In this document: positions 39,591 to 50,667 of the stretch, piece by piece
Layout: the number at the start of each line of letters is the position of its first letter
Numbering within the stretch: position 1 is the first letter of the stretch
NCBI GenBank assembly: GCA_000697055.1
Contig: JNDT01002331.1
Location: forward strand, 186,001 to 250,000
Reading direction: 5' to 3'
Length of the DNA stretch: 64,000 nucleotides
Source of the DNA: Saksenaea vasiformis B4078
Taxonomy: Eukaryota; Mucoromycota; Mucoromycetes; Mucorales; Saksenaeaceae
Notes under the pieces: model-generated
What the model was told of the DNA's origin: nothing
The model's database searches: none
Seen by the model: the letters and a program-made list of their open reading frames with translations, nothing else
Translations under genes and position numbers: made by a program

Positions 39591-39790
39591 CCAGAAATGA
39601 AAGGACATTATCTTGTCATGTATAATGCTCCTATCCATAGCTTAACCGACATTGGAAAGTATATTCACTCCCGAGGATACCTTATGTATACTTCTTCCGT
39701 ATTCTCCTGAATTTAATTTAATTGAGTAATCCTGGTCAGTTGTCAAGAGTACGGCTGAGCGAAATAGATATCTGGAAAAAAAATTGTTAA
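39590..39790 (+). pseudogene. Tc1/mariner-type transposase relic (C-terminal DDE part)
   Basis: Two overlapping frames read EMKGHYLVMYNAPIH, then IGKYIHSRGY, and LLPYSPEFNLIE followed directly by a stop and SWSVVKS. These match the conserved Tc1/mariner block (DNAPIH ... LPPYSPELNPIE.FW). The catalytic Asp is changed to Tyr (MYNAPIH), a frame change lies before LLPYSPEF, and a TAA interrupts the ELNPIE-QFW motif. It is an inactive fragment without visible inverted repeats. Confidence 0.75.
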
Positions 39791-39907
39791 TGACAAAGAA
39801 TCAGTGATGCAAGTGATAGCCTGTATTTAAGTGATTTCAAAGGCTTTGTGTCTTAACAAGGAGAGACTTTGAAATATAGAGGTTTCTCTTTGTCAAAAAA
39901 AAAAGCA

Positions 39908-39971
39908 CCAACAGTGCCCAAATAGTGCCCAAATAGTGCCATATAGTGCCAGATAGTGCCTAAATAATGCC
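39908..39971. repeat. Short tandem repeat, 11-12 bp unit (aaatagtgccc)
   Basis: Five to six imperfect units of agtgcc(c)aaat follow one another. Isolated further copies occur at about 40,108 (cagtgcccaaatag) and 40,280 (cagtgccaaataat). Confidence 0.85.
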
Positions 39972-40422
39972 TGTGATATTTTGCTGGAAGAATGATAAAA
40001 ACGCCGTGAGACACCGATTTATTTGAAGTTCTGTGTACTGCCACTACAATGCTCAAACTATTATGGCGGAGATTGTATCTCTAATTAAAGGGCAAGAAAT
40101 ACAGCAGTGCCCAAATAGTCCGACACAATCAGGTAACGCGGGGGTCAAGCGAAAAGGTGTAAGGTGGAACTTTGTTTCCTACATCGCCATGACAACGAAA
40201 GAGTTATTCATTGACAATGCTTGTCATTTGTGCAACAAGCGCAAATTCTCTCAAAAAGCGAAGCGAAGCTTTCACGCGTCAGTGCCAAATAATCGAGGAA
40301 GAAGAAGCTTACCGCTTTCATATTTCTTTATGGTGTGTTGTCATAAAAAAAAGAGAAAATTCATGTATAGAAAGGAATGAAGGGATAAAGAAAAGAAAAA
40401 GAAATGACTAAAAGTCAACAAA

Positions 40423-42490
40423 TCATGCGACAAAGTTGTGACGAGTTGCACAAGGACGTTTTCGATCACGAGTAGGTGACAAGACATGGTAGATACTTTG
40501 ATCAGACGAGGTAGGTCGTTTGCGCGTAGTAAACACTTCCAATTCATCATGTGATACAACCTTGCAATGTTGCTCGAAGATCGTTAACACCTTGACGACA
40601 TCATCAAGTTGGACAAAATATTGCGCGAGGTTTGACAGCGACGAGGGGGTAGTGAGTGTGGCAAGTTCCATCATAAAATAAAGGCCATCGGACATCAATT
40701 TGGTCAAATAGAATGTAATTGTACGGCCAACAGATTGCATCGTGAGACAAGCGTCTAGGTTGCTGTGATCAATTGCATTTTTGAAGAACTAACCGAGACG
40801 AATGAGGTCTTTAGCAACCGAATAATTATTGCTGCTTTCTGCTGCCGGTTTGATTTCTGCAAGACCAATCGTCACCTTGCGTTGGACACCTTCAAGACAA
40901 GATATCATAGCATCCGGACGGCCTGTAGAGATTGACCCTTTTGGTAACGCTTTTGCATCATCATTTGTGGTACCTGTCCATCGGAAATACGCATTATTTT
41001 CCGGATCATCAAGCAAAGGCTGGAATGTAGGGGCAAGGTATCGGGTACACAGTTCCTGTTCCTTGATTTCCGTGGATATGTCTTCCTCTGGCAATTCGTC
41101 GATCCTTAAAAGAGTTAAAAAAATGAATGAATGACTAGAACTCTGGCTTATAGGTAGGTACACCTACAATCTGGCAACAGATTTGATGATTTTTCTGTTT
41201 ATGGTTTATGCACTCTTGGCCATAATCAATAATTGTCTTCAGCGAAAGAGAACGCTCCTGCAGCTCGCTGTTTATGCTTCTTGCGCTTTTCATAGATCAA
41301 CGTGACAGCGTGATGTTCTTATTTATTATGTTCCCGTCAAGGACAGCCATTCCGTTGTTGGTTATGGTTACCCGATCACGAAACCGCAAATTATGCATTT
41401 GGCAAGTCTTGTGTAATATACCTAAGTCAAAGAATGAGCCGGTGATAGCATCAGTCTCCAGTCGTGCATGTCCAACGTAAGAAATAGATTCAGCATTTTC
41501 GGATAAAACGGTGAACTTTCTTAATTTGTCAGAACAAAACAGCTCGTAGATGCTTGATTCACCGAGTGATAATACGTGCACATTTCAAGGACGTATCCGA
41601 GGCAATACTTCGATACCGAAATCTCCATAACCAGTTGCCCAAAGCACATTATTTGCCAAAATGATAGGCGGATGTCCAGAAGCTTCATAGATATGAGATT
41701 GCTTTCCGAATTAAAAGATGACGAATAAATATGCAACGTCTGAGCGGCCGCCAATGTTTGAAGAAAAATGATTGATTGAAATGATCGCCACTGTACGATA
41801 GCATAAACGCTTCTAAAGAGGACGCACTCATTTTATTTAGAAGGGGTTGTTTGAAAGAAATGACATGTGATGTGCGAACACGCAGCATTCACTAAACTTT
41901 CGGACGTTCCGATGAGACATGACCATCCTCCATAAATGGTATTTGATGGATTGCCGGGATAGGGATATTTTTCCCATCTTCATCCTGCAACGTTTTTGGC
42001 ATAAATGGGTAAGGCAGGCGGACAATCTTCAACAACGCTGAGATCTTCTTTGGTCTAAGATCCTTTTTGTGGGATGTCCTCTCGATTTGAGCTCATTTAT
42101 CCCTCCGCCAATCGTTACTGAGCGCAGCTATTGCGTTTAAAGCGTTAAGACTTGCCGTTGGTACTTCATTGCGGATATTTGCTGAGATGTTTCCAGATAT
42201 GTCGTGCGCCACTGTGCTTTCTTCCCTTCCTTCGCTCTCCTCATCATCGCTTTCATCCTCGTCGCCGCTCTCCAGACCAAGCTCCTCGATGTATATATTT
42301 CTAGTAGTCCTTCTGTTCGACGGGGAGAGACAAAGGTCGTGCAGCTTATGGAAGGGATAGGATAAGTTGTGCTCTAATTTATCTTGAGGACCGTCTGCAT
42401 ATCGATGCAACAGGTGAGCGATCGTACGCATACCCCTTTTTACGTTAGATAAAATACCCTTCTTGCCGAGAGTATGGGGCTGTTCTAGGG
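40423..42490 (-). pseudogene. Orphan multi-exon gene relic with PD-(D/E)xK-like C-terminal region
   Basis: Minus-strand frames read, in order: NVKRGMRTIAHLLHRYADG with SYPFHKLHDLCLSPSNRR; an acidic stretch (SGDEDESDDEESEG); LKIVRLPYPFMPKTLQDEDG; the segment shared with 39.3 and 50.1 kb; SGHPPIILANNVLWATGYGD; NVHVLSLGESSIYELFCSDK; SFFDLGILHKTCQMHNL. The last two exons contain FRWTGTTNDDAKALPKG, then ISTGRPDAMIS and VTIGLAEIKPAAESSNNYSV, then MQSVGRTITFYLTKLMSDGL and a basic C-terminus. The D/E-I-K spacing suggests a nuclease-like fold; this is inference. I recall similar predicted proteins in mucoralean fungi but cannot name a function. Several frame changes around 42,060-42,110 and 41,700-41,930 indicate decay. 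Confidence 0.55.
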
Positions 42491-43790
42491 CCTATTGTTT
42501 TTGCAATTTTCGCTCCTCCTGTCTTTTTTGTTTCAACGAGTAGAACTATTGCTCCCGTTGCGGTGCCAGATGAAGATAAAGCAACACTCGGAACAAATGA
42601 TCCAACATTCTTTCTGTCAGGCTTCCAGAAAAATGGTTCTTGATGGCAGTGGCATATTGCCCTATCGCTGTGGTTACAGTCATGTCATTCCTTTTGGAGC
42701 CCTATGGAATCCTGCCTCATTCCCTTGTATGGAGAATTGTCCCCATAATGCTACTCCTTCTACGTTCGACCTTCCGTTTGTTCCCAAGTGAGTCGTGTAC
42801 ATGTGTTGCAAATGCCTTTGCGACAGAAGGTCTCTGAAATCGTTTGAAGAAGGTACATTCGTACGTTGGTCAATGCTCTTTATATATAATTGAAGTCCTT
42901 CAAGAGGTGTGCATAAATCTACCACATGGTTCTTCCTCAGCAATTCGTCTCGAATCAGGAAATTGTTAGGTACCGCCGACGATATGTTGAATATGCGCTC
43001 CGGCTCTTCACTTGTGCACGGTTCGAGTGATAGCACGGTTTGTTTTGAAGCGAGTCCATAGTATGAGAATCGGGCAATCCCGGAAAGTTCAAAGAGTATG
43101 TTTGTAATGACAGCAGCTTTCTCTTCTATCTCCTCGATAAACAGACTGCGAGCTTCTTCCGTCAGATCTTGGCGTAATGCTCTAGACAGCGGAATATCAG
43201 GTGTCAGTATCTCGACTTTCTGGTTCTTCTTTTCCTTGTCTTTTCTTTCGTTTTTGTTTTCGATTGTCCACTCTCTCGTTCCGTCCTTTCGACCGGTTTG
43301 TCGTAAGTAGCACTGAAATGCTCGTCTACGAATACGTCTCACGCACTTTGGACGCGGAAGTCCTTTCCCATTGTGCTGGTCACGTGTTTGGCTGGCACAG
43401 CTGTAACCAGCTGCTGCGAGAGGATATCCGCCGCGTCTTCCGCGATTCCTCGATATGCTGCTTTCACCTTGCACTTGAGACGCTCGTGAGTGGATTTTCC
43501 CTTTATCTTGCTCCAAAAAGGCTTGGATCTTCTCCGATAAATGATTTTCGCAGGAGCTATACAACGCTTTCTCACAAGCTTCCTTTGTGAGTGAATTGGA
43601 ACCGCCGCGCTTGCGCTTTCCCGGAATGGAAAGTGCACGGAACTGCACTGGTGGCACAGAACGGATAACTTGTGGAATGGGAGCGTGTGATGCGTGATGT
43701 TGTCTCTGATAATGCTTACAAGTCATCACCGAAAAGTTGTTGATTGCTGTATAGAAACCGATGTCTTGAAATATCTGTCATCTTTGACTT
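42491..43790 (-). pseudogene. Decayed ORFs upstream of the orphan gene relic (possibly its N-terminal part)
   Basis: Two minus-strand frames alternate. EACEKALYSSCENHLSEKIQ (about 43,560) passes into FWSKIKGKSTHERLKCKVKA and then AYRGIAEDAADILSQQL in a second frame. After a return to the first frame come LSRALRQDLTEEARSLFIEE, NISSAVPNNFLIRDELL, FRDLLSQRHLQHMYTTHLGT and AIGQYATAIKNHF in a third. Two or more frame changes are needed, so the reading is broken. It lies directly upstream of the 40.4-42.5 kb relic and could be the first exons of the same gene. No domain was recognised. Confidence 0.4.
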
Positions 43791-44487
43791 CAATGGCTGG
43801 TTGTCCGATGCTCTGCTTATCTGAGATATGTGTCGGGTCTCTTTCAGTTTCCTCTCCCGGATCCAGCTTTTGTCGATATAATTCTTTCAGCAAACATCGA
43901 TGTTAAAAAAAAAAGAGGAGGGTAACGAGCTGAAATATAACGACAACAAAGGACACGATAAATATTCCACTGGCTGACGTCAGTATGCTTTGTGTCTGGC
44001 ACCAATCTTGGTGGGCGCCAAAAAGACTGTTATGCTCTGAAATTGCAACGTCAAGCAGAGCGTGAATATTTCTTTTATGAACGAATCAATGGAAAGTCAA
44101 GATCATGCTTAAAAGAGATGTTGAATATACTCATTCCCGCAGGTGCCCTTGCAGTGATCACGTTTCAATCGCTGTTTCCTGACTTTGCCAGAGAATACAG
44201 ATCGCTAGGATGTCAATATAGCTGCATACAGAAATTATAGACTAACGGTCGGACGTCTCAGCAATAATTATCGACAGATAAATGATGTCTACATCGCACT
44301 CAGCCATTTGGTATTGCTTCAGGTACATTAACTGGCATGCTAATGGTAATAATTCTCTAATATGTATGCTTTATGACCCAGACAAAAAAGACCGACTGGT
44401 TTCCAATCCCAAAAACGCATTGAATATCGGTATTAGCGAGGTGATCAAAACTTATATAAGCATTTTCTTGGTCGGGAATTACAAGGT
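43791..44487. other. Accessory non-coding region
   Basis: About 700 bases with an A10 run at about 43,904 and a plus-strand open frame at 43,992-44,240 that has no recognised features. Confidence 0.35.
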
Positions 44488-44690
44488 ACACTCCAACGGG
44501 ACACTCCGGTCCCCCAAATTCTGAGCGGCTAGTAAAATAGAAGTGTCGTTAGTTGCCATAATAAGGTGTAGTGTAGTATGGAAATAGCGAAGCGTCTCAC
44601 AGTGGAGTGTCCTACACTGAATCACTCCGTTGCAGAGTCGGATACACTTCGTTAAGCACTCTATATAAAAATATTTGGTAAAAGAATAAG
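44488..44690 (-). repeat. Long inverted repeat, left copy (TATA plus short ORF start)
   Basis: About 200 bases here match 48,835-49,050 in opposite orientation at roughly 80% identity by eye. Shared blocks include ctccaacgggacactcc, cccccaaattctga, agtaaaatagaagt and gtctcaca. On the minus strand it contains a TATA-like tatataga element and then an ATG opening MATNDTSILLAAQNLG. The right copy opens the corresponding MATSDTSILLSVQNLG. It may be the end of a DNA transposon or a duplicated gene 5' end. Confidence 0.75.
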
Positions 44691-47600
44691 TTGAGAAGCG
44701 TTTTAGGGAACAAAACATGAAAATGTTTCACGATGAGTTCATACCAGAATAATCCGTATTTAAAGAGATGCATGAATCTTTTTTATTCTTTGACTCTGTT
44801 CAACTTTAACGTCCCCGGTAAGAACGTCAATCCATTACATTTGCAAGATTATTCATGTTTTTTGCCTCTTATTTAGGCTGCATCACCTCTGTCCCGAGCC
44901 GTCTTGGCCGTGTGTGTATCTTATGTTCACCACTCAAGTAAGTAAACGTTATCACACTCAGCATCACTGATTTCTTTTTTGTGATAGATCGCCAGACGTT
45001 GGATCGCTTCAAGTCCTCTGCAGACCGTCCCACAATCGCCCGCTCCTAGATGCCAACCGTCCTCCCTCTACCCGCTCCCACCGCTTCGGTGCGGGGTTGG
45101 GTCACCGTGTAATCGCTAGATTACCCCTTCGGGGGGATAAATAAAAGACCTCAAAGCATCTTTCGTTTACTAACCATGAGTTATTTTTTATGCTGCTCGA
45201 ATAAATTTTGCGCCCATTGGACATCTATTTTTCACAACGACACTTCCCTAAACCGCCATCTCCTTTCTATTTTTCCACGTCTTTCAACTTGAGGACATCT
45301 TGTATGTTTTTGATGTAAGCTGCAGCTAGCTTCCTATTGTACCGTAGATACGGCCGTCATGACGCAGATTTATGAGAGGACGGTAGGCCAGACCCGCCTA
45401 ATCGATCACGTAAGGACCAGGCAAGCAAACTCCATTGCACATACCTACAGCGCTCTAAATATACAAGTGCCTTTTGTAACGAGAAGCGACATTTGATATT
45501 GTAAGGGCACCCTTCCTTTCCTTGCTTTAATGAAAATCCGACGGCAGTAACGGGATCAATCTGTTTATGCAATTACCATTAAGACCGGCAGTAAAATCAT
45601 ACTGAAGAAAGGATGAGTTACTTACTTAGCAAAAATATACTGTGAATGAATACCCGGAAAGTGCAATGTAGTTACCGGTTACATTCGGCTGTTTTCATAA
45701 TCGCGATTTCGCAGCATTCAACTGAATGACCGGACTGCATGACATTCGAATGAGCTGATGCCCTTTGCAATAAGCATTCGAAATGAGAGATCTCTTCAAT
45801 ACACTCACCTTTTTCTGTTTCCTTGGTAAACGGTGCATTATCTTGGGGAGTGACATAACGCGCTGAGGTTGATTTCTCAAGAGGCCTTTAAAAAGGCCGT
45901 TTTTTTTTTCCTTTTCGTTTTCTTTTCTCTTTCGTTTATATCTTTCTTTTGGTAAGTCTTCCTTCTCTTCTTTATACTTCTTGTACTCAGTGTCGGAGGC
46001 CAACATCATCATTATGCGCTCTTGTTGTCCTGGCCAGACATACAAGACGTTGCAAAGAGCTGGCCACTCTTTGCTGATGATGCCGACTAACGAGTTTTTT
46101 TATATTTGTTCTCTTTCTACTTCTCTCTTTTTTTTCTTGTTCTTTTTTAACTTTATCGTTTATCTCATTCTTTTTTTTTCTGTTACTGCTTTCACCCTTT
46201 CGTTATTCTCTTCTTGCAACAAAACTTTCCGGTAAGCTATATTCCAAACAAAATCGGTTTTTTCACGTTGCTTTAGTTTCCGGAACTACGCGTATCTCGC
46301 GTTTTCTACGCGTTTCTATTTATTTCAACAAGGTATGCTTTAGGAATCGTTCGATCATTTATTCTTTCCTCATTAACTCCCATTTCAGATTTCGACATGC
46401 TCTTTCGAGAGTACGGTCTCCATTTACAAGTCGGGCTCTGAAACTTCTACCTTTGGTCGAGGGCAGTACCATTCACTTGATCCTTCCCATTCATTCACAT
46501 GTCAACTACAGATCGTCACCGACATTACGCCATTCACCTATGCGTCGGTGTTATGCAAGAACGCAAATGCCGATCAATCAGGTACGCTTTTAGTAGTGTT
46601 TGTTTCACAAAGTGTAACCCAGCTATTGTAGTTTCCCACTCCGGGGCAGGGACCATAAACGGAGCTCATGTACGTAGGAGTTACGGCGCAGATCGACCTT
46701 CCTTTCGCTTCCGGAATGATCCCCACAGAGATTGGTGCCATAATCCCGCATAGTCTACTGAGTATTTCTCGACCGGTATTCCTCCTAAAAGGTATGTTTA
46801 TTACGTTTTTCTTTTCTTATTTACTAATTATTTTGGATAGACCTTGCGCTACGGGCTACGGTATGGTGGGTAGATAACAACCCGCCATACGTATCCATCC
46901 TTTTTTTTTAGAGACTCAGGGAAGTTAGACTATGCAAATCAAGACCGAGGCTTGACACCATATGCATCGCTGGTCCTTCGATTGGTCGCCGTCCAGTAAC
47001 TAGTACGCTAGTTGTCGTGCCAAACCTCAAAGTCGTCCCTAAGGATTTCGGTCCTTTTGGCTGATGGGTTTCTGAAGGAGGAGGAAACTTATTAGTAGGT
47101 AACTTCTGTTATCTGGCGCATTGTCTTAGGGTTTGATGATTCCCGTCCCGGGATGACTCTACATGGTCTTAAGGCGATCTTTTTTCTGGGATTTCGCGTG
47201 TCCATCGGATCATCGTGCTCCTTTGGGTTGGGTAACGGCTTCCCGGGTTTATTCCTGGATTGGAGCTTCAGCTGACTGGTTCTCACCTTTATGGAGTTGG
47301 CCAACACGCGCGGGCAGGTCATGTTCCCAAGGAGTTATCCTTAAACTACGTGGCAGCGTGCGTTCTTAGGGCAGTTGGTCTTCGGATTGATTGTTCTTTG
47401 GGTTAAGCATCTTGCTTGGCTGGTTATCCCTTCATTGGGCTAGCCTGCGCACGTCTCAAGGCTTCGGTCTTGTGGGGATGGTAGGTTCCCAGAGATGATT
47501 CTTTAAAATACCTCCGTTTTAGCTGGCTTTGCCTTGAAAGTCGGTTAACGTATGTTCCTGTGGGTCCGGTCTACAGGGTCAGACTGGTTCTAGGCGCTGA

Positions 47601-48564
47601 ATCATCTGGATAGCTTTCACTCCGGTGTGTTGGCCGACATGCGCTTTAGAGCTTGACGTATGATTAGTTGGGTGTATGCTCTTCTGGTTGTGCGCTCCTG
47701 GTTCGAACTGGTTTGCGTGACGCCAGAGATTCATTTCTAAAGTTCGTGCACAACCGCTGGCTCTTGAGGTAAGAGTTGGCAAACCCCGGCACGGTCCTGA
47801 TGGCATTTGCCTGTTGGGCTGGAACGACGTCCATCTTGGTTCAGTTGGTGTACGGTTCTGGCTCTGTGGGGGGGCCATTCCGGAGGTGGGTTGAATCCCG
47901 CCAACGATCAACCCATGGGTTCCCGATGCATCCCATGTCATGGCGATACGATGATGCCGCCGGATCGAATGAATCGTTTGGTGAGCGAGCTCAGCAAGAC
48001 GAACAATGAGGCGAAGAAGCGTGGCGAGCAAGCGTGGCGAATACCGAGGCCAACAGGTGAGGCGAATAGGCGACCCAGTCAGCGAGACAAACAGTGAGGC
48101 CAACAACAAGACGAGCAAAGAAGCGTAGCGGGAAACACGAGTAGCACACTTACCTGTATCTCTCACAGCACGTACGTCGTCTTCGGCAGTCTTTCTGTGA
48201 AATATCAGTGTAGTCATAAGAAATAAAGGGTATTCTCACTCGGTCTTTCTGTCTTCCTTTGACGTCGCTACAGCATATGTGGCCTCGGTGACCCATTATA
48301 TTACTTTAGCTTCGGTGAACTGTAAAAAAAAAAAAAAAGGAAGACGGACGAACAAGGCGAAAGCGAAGACCAGCCTACCAATAGGCGAGAGACCTCAGCC
48401 AGTCGGCGTTGATCCGATCTTCCGCCCACCGGTGAATACAAACAAACTAGCCGGTGCATGCTGCCCCACGCAACTTCCACAATATATCTCGCCGGACTTT
48501 TGCATCGCCTCAAGTACTCTGCGCTTCATTTTTCCATACTCCAGTTGACAGGATGAAATTATAA
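44691..48564. other. Accessory region between the inverted repeats, no intact gene
   Basis: About 3.9 kb flanked by the inverted repeats. It contains hairpin-forming sequence at 45,060-45,145, T-rich tracts at 45,900-46,200, a more GC-rich stretch at about 46,900-48,200, and an A15 run at 48,321. The longest open frame (minus strand 47,579-48,217) is Arg/Ser/Thr-rich with no domain. Degenerate GAGGCGAA/GCGTGGCGA words recur at 48,005-48,125. It looks like decayed mobile DNA. I see no transposase or reverse transcriptase motif. Confidence 0.35.
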
Positions 48565-49055
48565 GGAATTGCTAAGGACGCTCCAACGGGACACTGCAGC
48601 CCCCAAAATCATTCAAAAAAGGATGGAGTGTAGTATCTACGCTTAATTCGGTTACAGTGGTGTGTCCCATAGTGCAGTGTCCCATAGTGAAGTGTCCTGC
48701 AGCAGAGTTTTTGTTGCCGGGTCCCAACAATTATCTTCAGATATGCTGCAGTAGATACTTGATATAATAATATTCTGGGCACACAGGGAGGTTATTATTT
48801 TCTCGAGAATATTTGCTAATAGGACTTGGGAGGATGGTCTCAAATTTATCAAATATCCTTATATAGAGCGCGTACTGTAGTGTATCCGGCTCTGCTGCAG
48901 GGCGCTCCACCACGGGACACTCCATTGTGAGAGACTTCGCTGTTTCTGCGTTACACTACACCTGAGTATGGCAACTAGTGATACTTCTATTTTACTATCC
49001 GTTCAGAATTTGGGGGTATTGGAGTGTCCCGTTGGATTGTCGCCTTGGAGTGTCC
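48565..49055. mobile_element. MITE-like palindromic element
   Basis: The left arm (48,568-48,720) starts gctccaacgggacactgcag and the right arm (49,050-48,830, reverse complement) starts ctccaacgggacactcc. The two face each other around an AT-rich core with no transposase. Both arms are full of GTGTCC/GGACAC words (at least seven copies). It is a non-autonomous, terminal-inverted-repeat structure of about 480 bases. Target duplications were not identified. Confidence 0.55.
48835..49050 (+). repeat. Long inverted repeat, right copy (TATA plus short ORF start)
   Basis: This is the partner of 44,488-44,690 in opposite orientation. On the plus strand ttatatagag at about 48,858 lies some 105 bases before the ATG at 48,968 (MATSDTSILLSVQNLG). 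The open frame runs on to 49,234, beyond the repeat, with VEKFEALIKRGD and FSPIFFRIRSCDKK, but has no recognised domain. Confidence 0.75.
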
Positions 49056-49248
49056 GTAGTAATTCCCCTTCTTGGTCACAGCGAAATATTGACAATACGT
49101 GGGTTGAAAAGTTTGAGGCCTTAATTAAGAGAGGTGACACTGTATTTTCTCCTATATTCTTCCGAATACGGTCCTGCGATAAGAAGGCAGTGAAATATTG
49201 CATTCAACTTGAATGTAAAAGGACATGTAGCTGATCGCAAACATTTTT

Positions 49249-49274
49249 CTTAGGGACCACAGGTTACCCGATCC
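49249..49274 (+). repeat. Left terminal inverted repeat of the MULE
   Basis: Begins cttagggaccacagg and ends acccgatcc. It is the reverse complement of 53,787-53,811 except for one extra C. Confidence 0.9.
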
Positions 49275-50104
49275 GTTTCCCGGACTCCCACAATAGCACT
49301 GATGCCTTCCGGAAGTGCGGTGTCCGGACAACATTAGGATTTTGAAAAATCAAAAAGATTAACGTCATCCCAATATGGAAGGAGCAAGAGGTCCGATACC
49401 CGATCCTTTTCGAAAGATCCTTTCTTCACCGTTTTCTTGAGAAGTATTCAAGTAAATAAAGGGTGAATAATATCTACGTGTTCTTCAATTTTTACTCTAT
49501 CTGTTAGTATTTTTTTGTCAAATATTTTTTTTGTCAAAATGCAAGCAAAAGTGGCTATTTGGCAAGGTTAACCTCTGTGGTTTTTGCTCATTTTAGGTGC
49601 ATTTGCAAAAAGTTTGATCAACATCTCAAAAAATTAATTTTTGTCAATTTTATATCAAAACGTAGCTCTTTTTCTTATTATTTATTATATCGATCTTTTT
49701 TCTCGCTAACCATTTTTTATGGAAAGGTATTTAACAAAAGATAAAAGAAAAGCTATAAGCGGAACCAATGGCAACAGTAGATATGTGTAACAATATGAGT
49801 AACAATATGAGAGTATTCTTCAAAAAAAATTTTTGGATTTCCTTTGTTTTTGCGCCAATAGGAATATTAGTAAATTGTGTGTTCAACGATGCTGATTGAT
49901 ATTCCACCTTTTTTTTTTAAAAAAATGAAGGGGTTGATGACCATCGGAGCCAACTGAAGCAGCATCAGAAACAACAACAAATGCAAGATACAGAGCCTTT
50001 AGCGCTATGGCTATCGGATTACATGTTAATGGCGCATAATGTTATAATGAACAAGTATTTTGACTTCAACAAGTCAGAAGTCATTAATTAGCTTAGGCGT
50101 GTGG

Positions 50105-50345
50105 TCGTGTCTTTCGGAACGTCCAAAAGTTAAGTGAATGCTGCATGTTCGCGCATCGCACATCATCTTTTTCAAAAAGCCTTTTTTAAATAAAACGGTG
50201 TATTTTCTTCGGAAACGTTTGTACTGTCGTACAACGGCGATCGTTTCAACTTACCGTACCCCTTAGGACACTGACAATTGCTCGAACATTGCATATTGAT
50301 TCGTTATCTTTCAAATCAGAAAGCAATTTCGTGTTCACAAAATTT
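50105..50345 (+). pseudogene. Fragment of the orphan gene family, copy 3 (inside the MULE left arm)
   Basis: Matches the 39.3-kb and 41.7-kb segments with more divergence: aatgctgcatgttcgc, then aaataaaacggtgta, and gtacaacggcgatcg line up. The reading includes ETFVLSYNGDRFN in one frame. Stops and frame changes are frequent. Its position inside the MULE suggests insertion or capture. Confidence 0.5.
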
Positions 50346-50667
50346 CTGAACATTTGCCTTACATATATCGTCACTAATCATTGTGGATAAATATAGACAC
50401 GTCCGTTTCTTAAAGAAATTGAAGAAACAATAAGATCCATTGAGGACCCGTAGTTCCGCTCTAAAAGTATCTAAGTTGCCTTTGTGGAAGAACCGCTTTT
50501 ATTCCCTGCAGTGTCCTCCTGTTAGTGCTTCTAGAATGTAGTGAAATTAACACGTTAGAAAAGATGAATATATGATTATTACGGTGATTGAGTAAGTATA
50601 AGGCCATTAATATTAAAAAAAAAGTCTATAGTTATGTGTCGTAATCAATAAGGATAAAATATATTAT

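Noticed and set aside
47579..48217. A 212-codon minus-strand open frame
   Set aside because: Arg/Ser/Thr-rich without domain, in a GC-richer region where long chance frames are expected; no splice or start support.
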